A DNA stretch of 64,000 nucleotides, from contig NZ_VTEH01000002.1 of assembly GCF_008180615.1 (NCBI RefSeq), positions 2,733 through 66,732 of the forward strand. The letters run 5' to 3'. This document shows positions 1 through 7,277 of the stretch, piece after piece. The first letter of the stretch is position 1. Each line of letters begins with the position of its first letter. The notes under the pieces are model-generated. The model was not told the origin of the DNA. It ran no database searches and was given only the letters and a program-made list of their open reading frames with translations. The position numbers and the translations under genes were made by a program. The stretch comes from Rossellomorea vietnamensis. Its GTDB lineage: Bacteria > Bacillota > Bacilli > Bacillales > Bacillaceae_B.

Positions 1-274
1 TCAATCAACCCAAGCATCATGATTTACACCACCCCCGCGGGTAGGCTTTCGTCAGCTCATTTTAGCTGATACGGTAAATTCTTACGCCTTTTCACCGAGC
101 TCTTAACACTATCTTTCTTACTAAATCCAGTGCTAATCGACTAAGAGAGAACCCTTCCAAGCGTTACCTCTTCATTTGATTCTTCGATATAATCCTTCAA
201 TTCCATAAGGAATTGTCTACCTTTTACCTGAGTAATGTGTAACCACTCTCAGCTGTAGTAGAAACATTTCGCAC
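1..274 (-). mobile_element. possible 5' end of a group II intron (runs off left edge)
   Basis: Read on the minus strand from 274 downward, the segment begins GTGCG, the canonical 5' end of bacterial group II introns. It continues as G/A-rich structured non-coding sequence with GAAA-type loops such as CGAAAG near position 50. I found no long reading frame in it. A full intron with its reverse transcriptase would extend to the left, outside this window. The call rests on the 5' signature and the structured look only, so it is weak. Alternatives are degenerate intergenic DNA or another structured RNA. Confidence 0.3.
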
Positions 275-363
275 AATTAACCTGCCCTTTAATTGAACAA
301 TCCCTTTATCTATATATTAACATAAAATCCCATAAAACCTTTAAAAAATCCTCTATTATGAAT

Positions 364-401
364 AAAAAACGCACAGATAACCAATCACTGTGCGTTTTTT
401 A
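364..401. terminator. bidirectional rho-independent terminator
   Basis: The arms ACGCACAG and CTGTGCGT are flanked by an A-run on the left and a T-run on the right, so the hairpin can work in both directions. It separates the left-edge element from the repeat-rich DNA up to psd. Confidence 0.7.
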
Positions 402-551
402 GTGTGAATTTAGTGAAAATTATACAGCTATTTGGGTAGCGAATAGGGCTGTTATTTGACATTTTGTACTCCAAAACCGAACCCGTTACGTTTATCGTCT
501 GTTTTTTTATTTGCCTGTTTTCGCAAAGATTTTGGCTTTCTTAATCATTAT

Positions 552-672
552 GGATTTCCGCTTCAGGCGGACGACTCCGCGGGGCGGGCGGTGAGCCTCA
601 TCGGCTTTGCCTGCGGGGTCTCACCTGTCCCGCTAGTCCCGCAGGAGATCGTACGCCTTCCGCTTCAATCCT
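552..672 (-). repeat. dispersed GC-rich palindromic repeat, family 1
   Basis: This is a roughly 120-bp GC-rich element that recurs at 7036, 30077, 48288 and 57905, and in interrupted form at 2044, 26007 and 37445. Reading inward it has nested inverted pieces, for example GGTGAG with CTCACC and CCTGCGGG with CCCGCAGG. It is non-coding and strongly hairpin-forming, and much richer in GC than the surrounding spacer. Confidence 0.85.
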
Positions 673-689
673 CCTACGTAAAGGATGAT

Positions 690-895
690 GATGGTATAAG
701 CGCATTCTATATCAGCAAAGTTAGCAAAGAGACTTTAAATAGACTGTATTCGCTTTTAATTGCTTTCAGCAGTATCTACCTTCGGACACTAAGATTTCTC
801 TCTGGACCGGTGAGCCGCTCATTTCTTTTGGCTACAAGAATATAATAGCGTTATCTAACAAATTGATAATAAAACAGCAGCAAAGTTTACGAAAA
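690..895. repeat. dispersed AT-rich repeat, family 3
   Basis: The element carries motifs shared with 58067-58250, such as GACACTAAGA and ACATTTCTTTTGGCT-like text, then an end with AAAGTTTACGAAAAGAGCC. Copies are diverged, so the boundaries are approximate. Confidence 0.6.
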
Positions 896-1112
896 GAGCC
901 TTTTATTCAGATAGAAAAAGATGGTGGAATTCATCTGACTGATCCTTCTCTCGGAGATTGGAATTTTTGGTTTATAGACCAGTATCCACTGCTTTTGTCT
1001 TTCTCTTAGAGCATATTTTTCAGTTTACCAACCAGTAAATGCTGCTTTCCCCTTCTCATTCACGCATTCTCTGCTTATATAACACGTGTAATTTTCACGC
1101 CCTTAGTGAACA

Positions 1113-1146
1113 AGAAAAAAACTCCCCGAATAAGACAAGGGAGCCG
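1113..1146 (-). terminator. terminator of psd
   Basis: On the minus strand, CTCCC and GGGAG arms are followed by a long T-run directly after the psd stop codon. Confidence 0.75.
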
Positions 1147-1935
1147 TTAGTTCCTCGATATCTTTCCAATGAGACCGCCCATTTTAACTTTCACGGGGAC
1201 CTTTAACTCTTCATTTAGGTGGAATTTCCCTTTTTCAAAAAGAAGGATGACGGTTGATCCGAAAGAGAAATATCCGACTTCCTCTCCCTTTTCCCATTTC
1301 TCACCCTCGTGAGTATACTCTATGGAGTTGACGAACATCGCTCCTACTTTCACAAGGCACATTCTGCCTGTCCCATGGTCTACTTCAGTCATTGACCTGA
1401 AGTTCTTTGCCAGTGTGCGGACTCCATATTTGAGGCCGAGTTCATTGACGGGGTAACTATGGCGCCCAAGATCCCATCTATCGATGACTCTGCCGCTCAG
1501 CGGGCTGTGAATGCGGTGGTAATCTGCCGGACTCAGATACAAGATCATATATTGTCCGCCTTCATAGGCTTCAGCCTTCTCGCTGCTTCCGAGCATCTCT
1601 TCAATTGAATAGTCTTTTCCTTTCACCTTCATGTTCAGCGATTTGGAAACTATTCCTGTATCAGCAAGCATGCCATCCACCGGACTGATGACATCACCTT
1701 CCGCTCCCTCGATGCTTCTCATTCCCTCTTTTAAGTTTCTGATAAAAAAGGAGTGCAGATCAGGATACGCTGCTGCCTCTTTTTCAAATTCGGCTATATT
1801 GATGTTAAAGGTTTTTATATAAGAAGGGATGAACCTTGCACTTATGCCTGATTGCACAAATCTTCTCAGCAAAAAGGATGTCCACCTTTTATTTGTCAGT
1901 TCAATAAAAGAACGATAAAAAAACTTTCTCACCAT
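1147..1935 (-). CDS. psd: phosphatidylserine decarboxylase proenzyme
   Basis: Psd decarboxylates phosphatidylserine to phosphatidylethanolamine at the membrane and is self-cleaving and pyruvoyl-dependent. The 262-residue protein has the self-processing site FGST at residues 225-228. Ser227 would become the pyruvoyl group; the family consensus is LGST, so Phe is a mild variant. The other two residues of the Asp-His-Ser processing triad are visible as SPVDG (Asp87) and RIHSP (His143). The ATG start is preceded by AAGGAG. Its neighbour is sigK rather than the pssA partner seen in B. subtilis, so it appears to be a single-gene unit ending at the terminator just downstream. Confidence 0.95.
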   Translation of the reverse strand: MVRKFFYRSFIELTNKRWTSFLLRRFVQSGISARFIPSYIKTFNINIAEFEKEAAAYPDLHSFFIRNLKEGMRSIEGAEGDVISPVDGMLADTGIVSKSLNMKVKGKDYSIEEMLGSSEKAEAYEGGQYMILYLSPADYHRIHSPLSGRVIDRWDLGRHSYPVNELGLKYGVRTLAKNFRSMTEVDHGTGRMCLVKVGAMFVNSIEYTHEGEKWEKGEEVGYFSFGSTVILLFEKGKFHLNEELKVPVKVKMGGLIGKISRN

Positions 1936-2043
1936 TGCAGCTCCTTCAATGTATAGTAGTACTTATTATTATACACTTGTCCCGAAACGTCCACCTTTTT
2001 TTAAAGGACTGCTTTCGTAAATATTGGGGATTTTGGAAGAAAC

Positions 2044-2233
2044 TGATTTCCGTTCAGCATCACGATTCCTCGGGCCGGAATCCCGGCCTCCTTGGCTTGC
2101 CTGTATAAAAAGTGAAAGCGCCTTGCTCAGCATCGAACAGGCAAATGTTCTCAAGAAAAAAAGGAGCTTTTCCCTTTTATTCTCTTGAGGTTATTTGACC
2201 CCTAGGGGCTAGGCGCTGGAACTAGACGTCATC
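2044..2233. repeat. decayed family 1 repeat joined to a family 2 repeat
   Basis: 2044-2101 is a degraded half of a family 1 repeat. At about 2102 it switches abruptly to a family 2 element, whose inner arms CTCAAGA and TCTTGAG flank an A/T-rich centre. The same switch point occurs in the nested copy at 26007-26253. Confidence 0.7.
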
Positions 2234-2273
2234 AAAAATGGAAGCCCCAGTCAGCCCGGATAGCAAAAACAAA

Positions 2274-2302
2274 AAAACCGGGCTGTCTTTTCACCCGGTT
2301 TA
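2274..2302 (-). terminator. terminator of the YjcZ-type gene
   Basis: On the minus strand AAACCGGG, a short loop and CCCGGTTT are followed by a T-run, eight bases after the stop codon of the small gene at 2311-2445. Confidence 0.8.
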
Positions 2303-2310
2303 ATCTCTAA

Positions 2311-2445
2311 CTAATAGTGATAATATCGCCAGCAGCCGAAAAGGAACAGCAGAATGATCAGGACGACAGCCAGAGCCAAGTAGAACCCCCCATAACTTCT
2401 CGGTGGATATACAGGAGCATAATAGTACGGATAACCGTAGACCAT
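2311..2445 (-). CDS. YjcZ-type small sporulation peptide (44 aa)
   Basis: This 44-residue peptide has a Tyr/Pro-rich N-terminus and the core GGFYLALAVVLIILLFLFG, then a short WRYYHY tail. The Gly-Gly-Phe followed by one hydrophobic helix is the layout of the YjcZ/YwaE-like small sporulation proteins of Bacillus, which are associated with the membrane or spore. An AGGAGG ribosome binding site lies about nine bases before the ATG, and a strong terminator follows the stop, so it forms a monocistronic unit next to sigK. Family membership is by appearance; the biochemical role is unknown. The N-terminus is longer and more Tyr-rich than in typical members. Confidence 0.75.
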   Translation of the reverse strand: MVYGYPYYYAPVYPPRSYGGFYLALAVVLIILLFLFGCWRYYHY

Positions 2446-2640
2446 TTTGGAATCCCTCCTATCTTTGTTGTTATATCTATCTTATGCGGATTGGGAAATT
2501 CGTGTATAGGCCGAAAAATTTCTCTACTCCTCCAAAAGAATCCTTTCGGAAAACAAACTAAATTGTAAGGACGTGCAAGGACAGAACATTTTAAACATAT
2601 GATTCATTATAGGCTGAAGTCCTTAAATGGAGGTGAAAGT

Positions 2641-3357
2641 ATGTCCGCGATCGCTACTGCTATTGGCTATTTTCTGAAAGAGCTTATCTTTCTTGTATCT
2701 TACGTGAAAAATAACGCTTTTCCACAACCGCTTTCATCACAAGAAGAAAAAAAATACTTAAGAAAGATGGCTGAAGGCGATGAGAATGCAAGGAATATTC
2801 TCATTGAGCACAACCTTCGTCTCGTCGCACATATTGTCAAGAAATTTGAAAACACCGGAGAGGATCCGGAAGACCTCATCTCAATCGGTACAATAGGATT
2901 AATTAAAGCCATTGAAAGCTATTCGGAAGGCAAAGGAACAAAGCTTGCGACTTATGCAGCAAGATGTATCGAGAATGAAATACTCATGCACCTGAGAGCC
3001 TTGAAAAAGACCAAGAAGGATGTTTCTCTTCATGACCCGATTGGCCAGGACAAAGAAGGCAATGAAATCAGTTTGATTGACATCCTTAAATCCGACGCAG
3101 ACGACGTTATTGAAACCATCCAATTAAGCATGGAGTTAGAAAAAGTCAAAAAATATATATGCGTGCTCGACGACCGTGAAAAAGAAGTGATCATCGGCCG
3201 CTTTGGCCTGGATATGAAAGAGGAAAAGACACAAAGGGAAATTGCAAAAGAACTGGGCATCTCAAGAAGTTATGTATCACGAATTGAGAAGAGAGCATTA
3301 ATGAAGATGTTTCATGAATTCTACCGTGAAGAAAAAGAGAAGAGGCAGTCCTCATAA
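2641..3357 (+). CDS. sigK: sporulation sigma factor SigK, uninterrupted pro-form
   Basis: SigK directs RNA polymerase in the mother cell late in sporulation. The 238-residue product has a hydrophobic pro-sequence (residues 1-20, ending FLVSYVKNN) that SpoIVFB would remove, cutting by analogy between Ser20 and Tyr21. Region 2 includes [16 protein letters not shown], and a C-terminal region 4 helix-turn-helix contains [21 protein letters not shown] chose the ATG at 2641 because GGAGGTG precedes it; an upstream ATG at 2599 has no such site. In B. subtilis the gene is split by the skin prophage, whereas here it is continuous, so no excision is needed. A terminator follows at 3551. Confidence 0.96.
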   Translation: MSAIATAIGYFLKELIFLVSYVKNNAFPQPLSSQEEKKYLRKMAEGDENARNILIEHNLRLVAHIVKKFENTGEDPEDLISIGTIGLIKAIESYSEGKGTKLATYAARCIENEILMHLRALKKTKKDVSLHDPIGQDKEGNEISLIDILKSDADDVIETIQLSMELEKVKKYICVLDDREKEVIIGRFGLDMKEEKTQREIAKELGISRSYVSRIEKRALMKMFHEFYREEKEKRQSS

Positions 3358-3377
3358 ACAAAACCTGCCGGCAATAT

Positions 3378-3500
3378 AAAAAGCGCAAGCGGCCCTTTCA
3401 GCCCCGACAGGAAAATGTTCCCTGGAGAAAAAAAGGCGGTCTTTCCTTTTCTTCTCCGGGGAACATTTGACCCCGAGGGGCTGAGTCCGTTCCGGTGGTA
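3378..3500. repeat. dispersed repeat, family 2 variant
   Basis: The element contains CAGCCCCGACAGG, then CTGGAGAA and TTCTCCGGGG arms around a T-rich centre, then TTTGACCCCGAGGGGCTG. It lies between the sigK stop and its terminator. Confidence 0.75.
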
Positions 3501-3550
3501 CGGACCCTCGGCCGCCGGATTCAGAAACGCTGACTAATTATTAATCTTAG

Positions 3551-3585
3551 AGCAGGCAGCCAACGAGGCTGCCTGCTCCTTTTCG
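3551..3585 (+). terminator. terminator of sigK
   Basis: A perfect 11-bp stem (AGCAGGCAGCC with GGCTGCCTGCT) and 5-base loop is followed by CCTTTT. It lies 190 bases after the sigK stop because a family 2 repeat sits in between. Confidence 0.85.
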
Positions 3586-3639
3586 TAAGATTATTATCAA
3601 TTATTAAAGCGGAAGCCATATGGCTGGAGAAATGAGTAA

Positions 3640-3676
3640 AAAAAAGAGACCATCACAAGGATCATCTCTTCAGCAC
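3640..3676 (-). terminator. terminator of the 25-residue peptide gene
   Basis: On the minus strand AGAGA and TCTCT arms, with imperfect inner pairing, are followed by eight T residues. Confidence 0.6.
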
Positions 3677-3691
3677 GATGGATCGCCAATA

Positions 3692-3769
3692 TTAGTCGAC
3701 GCTTACTTCAGCAGCAATGATAATTCCAATGGCAGTTGTCAGCAATAGCCCCATAATCATTGAGAACAT
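3692..3769 (-). CDS. 25-residue hydrophobic peptide
   Basis: A short frame encodes a peptide that is almost one transmembrane helix: it begins MFSMIMGLLLTTAIGIII and ends with the acidic tail AAEVSVD. GGAG precedes the ATG at about eight bases and a hairpin with a T-run follows the stop, so it looks like a complete single-gene unit. I do not recognise a family. Possible roles include a small membrane-active peptide, a type I toxin or a sporulation peptide; nothing visible separates these. No antisense RNA promoter was identified. Confidence 0.55.
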   Translation of the reverse strand: MFSMIMGLLLTTAIGIIIAAEVSVD

Positions 3770-4339
3770 GTTCTCCACTCCTTCGTTTTGAATTACTCTA
3801 TTTCTTACTTCTATTTTATTACAAGAAACTTTCCTTCAACGGGGAGAAAGTGAACAGTTATTTACTATGCAGTGACAACTTTGTGAAATGGTTCACTCCC
3901 CTCTTAACAGGTTGTTTAAATTTATTTGGGAACACATCCACGACGCTAAGCACCGTCAGGCAGATAGTTGAAGAGAGCTTCGAGCATTTAACCAAAAGGG
4001 CTGGCGCTGAAGAGTAAATGGTTACATAGAAAAAACCTATAAAAAATGCCCGAGTAGATTAAAGTCTCATTCGGGCATTTCTTTATTTTCGCTTTTTTCT
4101 TTTTATTACCAAAGTCAAAAGGGTTACATTCAAAAACATACATTTCACCTTCCCAAAAATAGTTGTTTTGTGTTAAGTATCTTACTCTCAACAATGACAA
4201 CTTCTATATTTGGTGAAGAGAAACAGAGTCTGCAGCATAGTTATGCAGAGTCTTTCTCCACCCAGATTGCATTTAGACGTTTCACCTGATAAAAAACCAT
4301 ATGTTTTTCTCCTCTCCATTTTTATATTTCCTTCTTTTT
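3770..4339. other. spacer without a supported gene
   Basis: Apart from the terminator-like hairpin at 4044-4085 I see no gene here. The frames at 3760-4017 and 3988-4200 lack ribosome binding sites and look like chance frames in AT-rich DNA. Confidence 0.5.
4044..4085. terminator. bidirectional terminator-like hairpin
   Basis: A perfect 10-bp stem AAATGCCCGA with TCGGGCATTT encloses a 17-base loop. T-rich sequence follows on the plus strand, and an A-run on the left gives T residues on the minus strand. Confidence 0.7.
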
Positions 4340-4477
4340 CTAGAATAACCGAACGGATTCTTGCTTCAATCTGTTTTTTTCATACTGCTTAGTTACCATC
4401 TGATCGTGATCATACTCATTGAACGAGGGCTTATGCTTTTTAATGGTTATGCTCATGAATAATATATTTAACGTCAT
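4340..4477 (-). CDS. YrzI-family small protein, copy 1 (45 aa)
   Basis: A 45-residue protein beginning MTLNILFMSITIKKHK, the hallmark start of the Bacillus YrzI small-protein family, which is annotated as probable sporulation proteins. A strong GGGAGGTG site lies before the ATG. It is the last of three tandem paralogues on this strand. All three share an N-terminal hydrophobic patch, a basic KK pair, a central EYDHD-like acidic motif and a KQ-containing C-terminus. The function is not known. Confidence 0.8.
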   Translation of the reverse strand: MTLNILFMSITIKKHKPSFNEYDHDQMVTKQYEKNRLKQESVRLF

Positions 4478-4521
4478 ACGAACACCTCCCTTTTCTTATT
4501 GATTTGCCTGACATCTTTATG

Positions 4522-4659
4522 TTAGTACAAACGGACCGAATCTTGCTTTAACCTGTTTTCCTGGTAGTGCCTGGATACGATTTCATCATGATCGTACTCT
4601 TCTACAGAACGATTTCGTTTCTTGACTGTTATGCTTATGAACAGAATATTCAGCGTCAT
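4522..4659 (-). CDS. YrzI-family small protein, copy 2 (45 aa)
   Basis: This 45-residue paralogue begins MTLNILFISITVKKRNR and ends LKQDSVRLY. It is preceded by an AGGGGGTGA site. Copies 1 and 2 are clearly closer to each other than to copy 3, sharing the EYDHD motif and an NRLKQ C-terminus. The spacing of about 180 bp from start to start suggests local gene duplication. Confidence 0.8.
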   Translation of the reverse strand: MTLNILFISITVKKRNRSVEEYDHDEIVSRHYQENRLKQDSVRLY

Positions 4660-4702
4660 ATTATCACCCCCTATTTCTTTCTTGAAAAATTTGCTGCTAT
4701 CC

Positions 4703-4840
4703 TTATAACATCTTGAAGGTTTGCTGCTTTAATTTGCACTCCTCGTATTGCTTGAATACTGCCAAGTCATGATTGCATTCTTCAACGGAACGACTTTGTT
4801 TCTTGAAGGTAACGCTCAAGAAAAAAATATTTAATGTCAT
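4703..4840 (-). CDS. YrzI-family small protein, copy 3 (45 aa)
   Basis: This 45-residue paralogue begins MTLNIFFLSVTFKKQSR and ends KLKQQTFKML. The ATG at 4840 was chosen because GGGAGGTG lies just upstream, identical to copy 1, and because it aligns with the family start; the frame is open further upstream but without support. It carries two cysteines that the other copies lack. It is the first of the three in transcription order. Confidence 0.8.
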   Translation of the reverse strand: MTLNIFFLSVTFKKQSRSVEECNHDLAVFKQYEECKLKQQTFKML

Positions 4841-4913
4841 CCGAACACCTCCCTCTTTTTTATAGTTCATACCATAAAAAAAGCCGCAAAGAGATACCTC
4901 CCTGCAGCAGACA

Positions 4914-4950
4914 CAAAAAAGCCGCAGGAATGTACACACTCCCGCGGCTT
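4914..4950 (-). terminator. terminator of the 29-residue peptide gene
   Basis: On the minus strand AAGCCGCGGGAGTG pairs imperfectly with CATTCCTGCGGCTT, followed by a T-run. Confidence 0.75.
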
Positions 4951-4979
4951 GGTATGATATTGATTGTAGTTTCATTCCA

Positions 4980-5069
4980 TTACGAAATAATCAATCCACC
5001 GGCGATCGAATGTGTAAAACAATATTCAGTTGATGAGATTGCTTTTTGCACTGCTTTGATTTTCATCAT
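4980..5069 (-). CDS. 29-residue peptide of unknown function
   Basis: The frame begins MMKIKAVQKAISS and ends SIAGGLIIS; it is basic at the start and hydrophobic at the end. GGAGGT lies eight bases before the second of two in-line ATGs, and a strong terminator lies 30 bases beyond the stop. These flanking signals are why I call it a gene despite its size. I recognise no family. It sits upstream of the YrzI cluster, behind its own terminator. Confidence 0.5.
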   Translation of the reverse strand: MMKIKAVQKAISSTEYCFTHSIAGGLIIS

Positions 5070-5296
5070 TTCATTCGACCTCCTTTTCTGAATGTTATTT
5101 CCTTACAGAGGTAAGTATATCCAATTCAACAGGAAATGTAAACCATTTTTCTGCCCTTTTTTCCAGATTTTTTTATCAGACAATTAAAAGGGATTTTGGA
5201 ATGCTATACCAGATTAAATAAAAAACTCTTACATTCCTTTTCCCGGAAGCAAAGCAGGCTTGAGAGAAACGATGCACATACTTCACTAAATGGTGC

Positions 5297-5335
5297 ACAA
5301 AAAAGACCGGAAAGGGATTTCCCTTTTCCAGTCTG
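5297..5335 (-). terminator. terminator of yrhC
   Basis: On the minus strand AGACTGGAAAAGGG and CCCTTTCCGGTCT form a near-perfect stem, followed by TTTTTT. Confidence 0.85.
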
Positions 5336-5338
5336 GTT

Positions 5339-5590
5339 TCACATATTAACCTGCTCATCATCCATTTCTGTCAGCTTCTTCTTCAGCCTTGCCGCCTGGT
5401 AGAAAAAGAGTCCGGAGAACCCCAGCATGGTGACCGTTCCCCCCATGAGCATGTAAGTTTTAAATAGTGTTTTTTCTTCTACTGGGAGTACCGCGCCAAG
5501 ATAAAGAAAAACACTGAGCGATATCAGCACAAACGCAAATCTTTTATAATCTATAATTTTATCATTTATATTCTTTTTGATCGTTTCCAA
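5339..5590 (-). CDS. yrhC: YrhC-family membrane protein
   Basis: This 83-residue protein has a DYKRFAFVLISLSVFLYLG segment typical of the YrhC family. Two transmembrane helices (about 18-36 and 47-68) are followed by a short charged tail. It starts at a TTG with GAGGGG upstream. In B. subtilis yrhC ends the yrrT-mtnN-mccA-mccB-yrhC sulfur operon; here it follows mtnN directly and the intervening genes are missing. Its function is unknown. Confidence 0.85.
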   Translation of the reverse strand: METIKKNINDKIIDYKRFAFVLISLSVFLYLGAVLPVEEKTLFKTYMLMGGTVTMLGFSGLFFYQAARLKKKLTEMDDEQVNM

Positions 5591-5710
5591 ATAAGATCCC
5601 CTCTTTCCATTGGGATTTACAAAAAAGGTCTGTTTTCACTGTAACACAGAAAGCAGGACAATTATCCATGTAAATCACACCAAGTATGGAAAGAAGGGAA
5701 AGCCATTGGG

Positions 5711-6406
5711 TTATTTTAGTTTAGATACCATTTTCATGACCAGGTTGGCTGAATTAACTGCTGCGGTTTCCAGGTATTGATCAAAAGACACGTGTGATTC
5801 TTTTCCGGCAATATCAGAAAGAGATCGGATGATGACAAACGGGACATCAAACTGATGAGAAACCTGAGCAATCGCCGCTGCTTCCATTTCAACCGCCTGC
5901 AAATTATCAAACTTATCACGGATAGCTTCCACACGGGCAGGGTCATTCATGAACGAATCTCCTGTAGCAATCAGTCCTGACACTACTTTGACATCAGATG
6001 TTTCTTTCGCACTTTGGGCAGCTGTCTCTTTCAATCGTTGGTCTGCTGTGAAAGCTGCAGGCAGCTGTGGAACCTGTCCATACTCATAACCAAAGGCAGT
6101 TACATCAACATCATGATGTCTGACATCAGTGGAAATGACGACATCTCCCACATTCAGGTCCGCATCAAATCCGCCTGCAGAACCGGTATTGATCACCGCA
6201 TCCGGTTTGAACCTTTCAAGAAGCACGGCAGTACTCATAGCCGCATTCACTTTCCCGATTCCAGAACGAAGCAGGACAACCTCCACATCATGCATCCTTC
6301 CTGATGTATATTGACTCCCGCCAATGACCTCTTCTTTCGCATCCTGGATGTTTTCCCTGAGCAGTCTTACTTCTTCTTCCATCGCTCCGATAATAGCAAT
6401 TTTCAT
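5711..6406 (-). CDS. mtnN: 5'-methylthioadenosine/S-adenosylhomocysteine nucleosidase
   Basis: MtnN hydrolyses methylthioadenosine and S-adenosylhomocysteine to adenine plus the thioribose sugar, feeding methionine salvage and the activated methyl cycle in the cytosol. The 231-residue protein begins [13 protein letters not shown], the standard family start, which contains the conserved Glu12. It has GSAGG and a C-terminal RSLSDIAG motif with the catalytic Asp. I chose the internal ATG at 6406 because it matches the family length and has GAGGGT upstream; the frame is open for 8 more codons. Neighbouring yrhC matches the B. subtilis order, minus yrrT and mccAB. Confidence 0.95.
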   Translation of the reverse strand: MKIAIIGAMEEEVRLLRENIQDAKEEVIGGSQYTSGRMHDVEVVLLRSGIGKVNAAMSTAVLLERFKPDAVINTGSAGGFDADLNVGDVVISTDVRHHDVDVTAFGYEYGQVPQLPAAFTADQRLKETAAQSAKETSDVKVVSGLIATGDSFMNDPARVEAIRDKFDNLQAVEMEAAAIAQVSHQFDVPFVIIRSLSDIAGKESHVSFDQYLETAAVNSANLVMKMVSKLK

Positions 6407-6730
6407 ATTGGATACCCTCATTTCATTCACCTTATTGTATACTCATAATGTGAGTCAATTTTATAACCAGCCTTCTGACAATGTTAATAGCCTAATTAGT
6501 ATTATAAAATTATTTAATGTAGCTATTCTAACCCAAGTGATGATGATTTTCCACATTTCGCTTATGGATTATACACTAGAATCCTGGCTGAAGGAAATGA
6601 TGGTTTGTTCTAGGGCTGATTTCCGGGCGGCGGCTGCTAAAAGAGTTTGTTTCCACTCCAGCTGCTTTGTACAAGAGGCATGAATCTTCATAAAAAATGA
6701 AAAAATTATCAACTTTACTAGGAGGCCCAT

Positions 6731-6934
6731 ATGAATATTGAATTTGATTTGATTCAGGACAAAATTGAATTTTTTGAAGCAAGAGATCTGCAGACATTAG
6801 AGAAAAAAATCAACGAGCAGATCGGACATAATAAAAGCATCCTGCTTGCTGTCCATTCTGTTTCCCACAATGTAAGTCTTGATGAAAAAGGCCACCGCCT
6901 GTATTCTGCTGTAGTTCATTTTAAAGTTAAATAA
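6731..6934 (+). CDS. yrzA: DUF2536 family protein (YrzA)
   Basis: This 67-residue protein begins MNIEFDLIQDKIEFFEA and contains LLAVHSVSHNVSLDEKG, matching the small DUF2536/YrzA family that occupies this position in B. subtilis, between yrrS and mtnN. AGGAGG precedes the ATG. It is transcribed opposite to its neighbours. No function is established. Confidence 0.85.
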   Translation: MNIEFDLIQDKIEFFEARDLQTLEKKINEQIGHNKSILLAVHSVSHNVSLDEKGHRLYSAVVHFKVK

Positions 6935-7157
6935 AAAAAGCGCAAGCGCCTTGATCCGCCCCGACAGGAAAATGTTCCCTGGAGAAAAAAGGCGGGCTTT
7001 CCTTTATTCTACAGGGGTTATTTGACCCCGGGGGGATTGGAGCGGAAGGCGCACGATCTGATCTCCTGCGGGACTAGCGGGACAGGTGAGACCCCGCAGG
7101 CGAAGCCGAGGAGGTTCACCGCCCGCCCCACGGAGTCGTGCGCCTGCAGCGGAAGTC
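6935..7157. repeat. family 2 repeat fused to family 1 repeat
   Basis: 6935-7035 is a family 2 variant with CCCCGACAGG and TTTGACCCCG ends. It runs straight into a complete family 1 repeat at 7036-7157. The pair fills the space between the convergent ends of yrzA and yrrS, so yrzA is separated from any terminator. Confidence 0.75.
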
Positions 7158-7234
7158 CCCTACTTTTAAACAGCTAAAATCTATACGGATACAGCTTATA
7201 AATAACATCACCATTAACTAACAGAGCCTTAAAT

Positions 7235-7275
7235 AAAAAATGCCCTGTGCTGAAAATCAGTACAGGGCATTTTTC
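7235..7275. terminator. terminator shared by yrrS and yrzA
   Basis: AAAATGCCCTGT and ACAGGGCATTTTT form a strong stem with A and T flanks on both sides, placed between convergent genes. Confidence 0.85.
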
Positions 7276-7277
7276 TA

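Larger units (their letters stand above)
402..1112. other. gene-free spacer holding repeats
   Basis: No protein gene is supported here. The open frame at 456-845 runs through two dispersed repeats and has no ribosome binding site. The spacer holds a family 1 palindromic repeat (552-672) followed by a family 3 element (about 690-895). Confidence 0.6.

Noticed and set aside
456-845. 129-residue protein at the left end
   Set aside because: The frame is made of family 1 and family 3 repeat sequence and has no ribosome binding site.
2317-2568. 83-residue protein opposite the YjcZ-type gene
   Set aside because: It is antisense to a better supported gene with a strong ribosome binding site and terminator.
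3760-4017. 85-residue protein on the plus strand
   Set aside because: There is no ribosome binding site; it overlaps the start region of the 25-residue peptide gene and shows no recognisable family.
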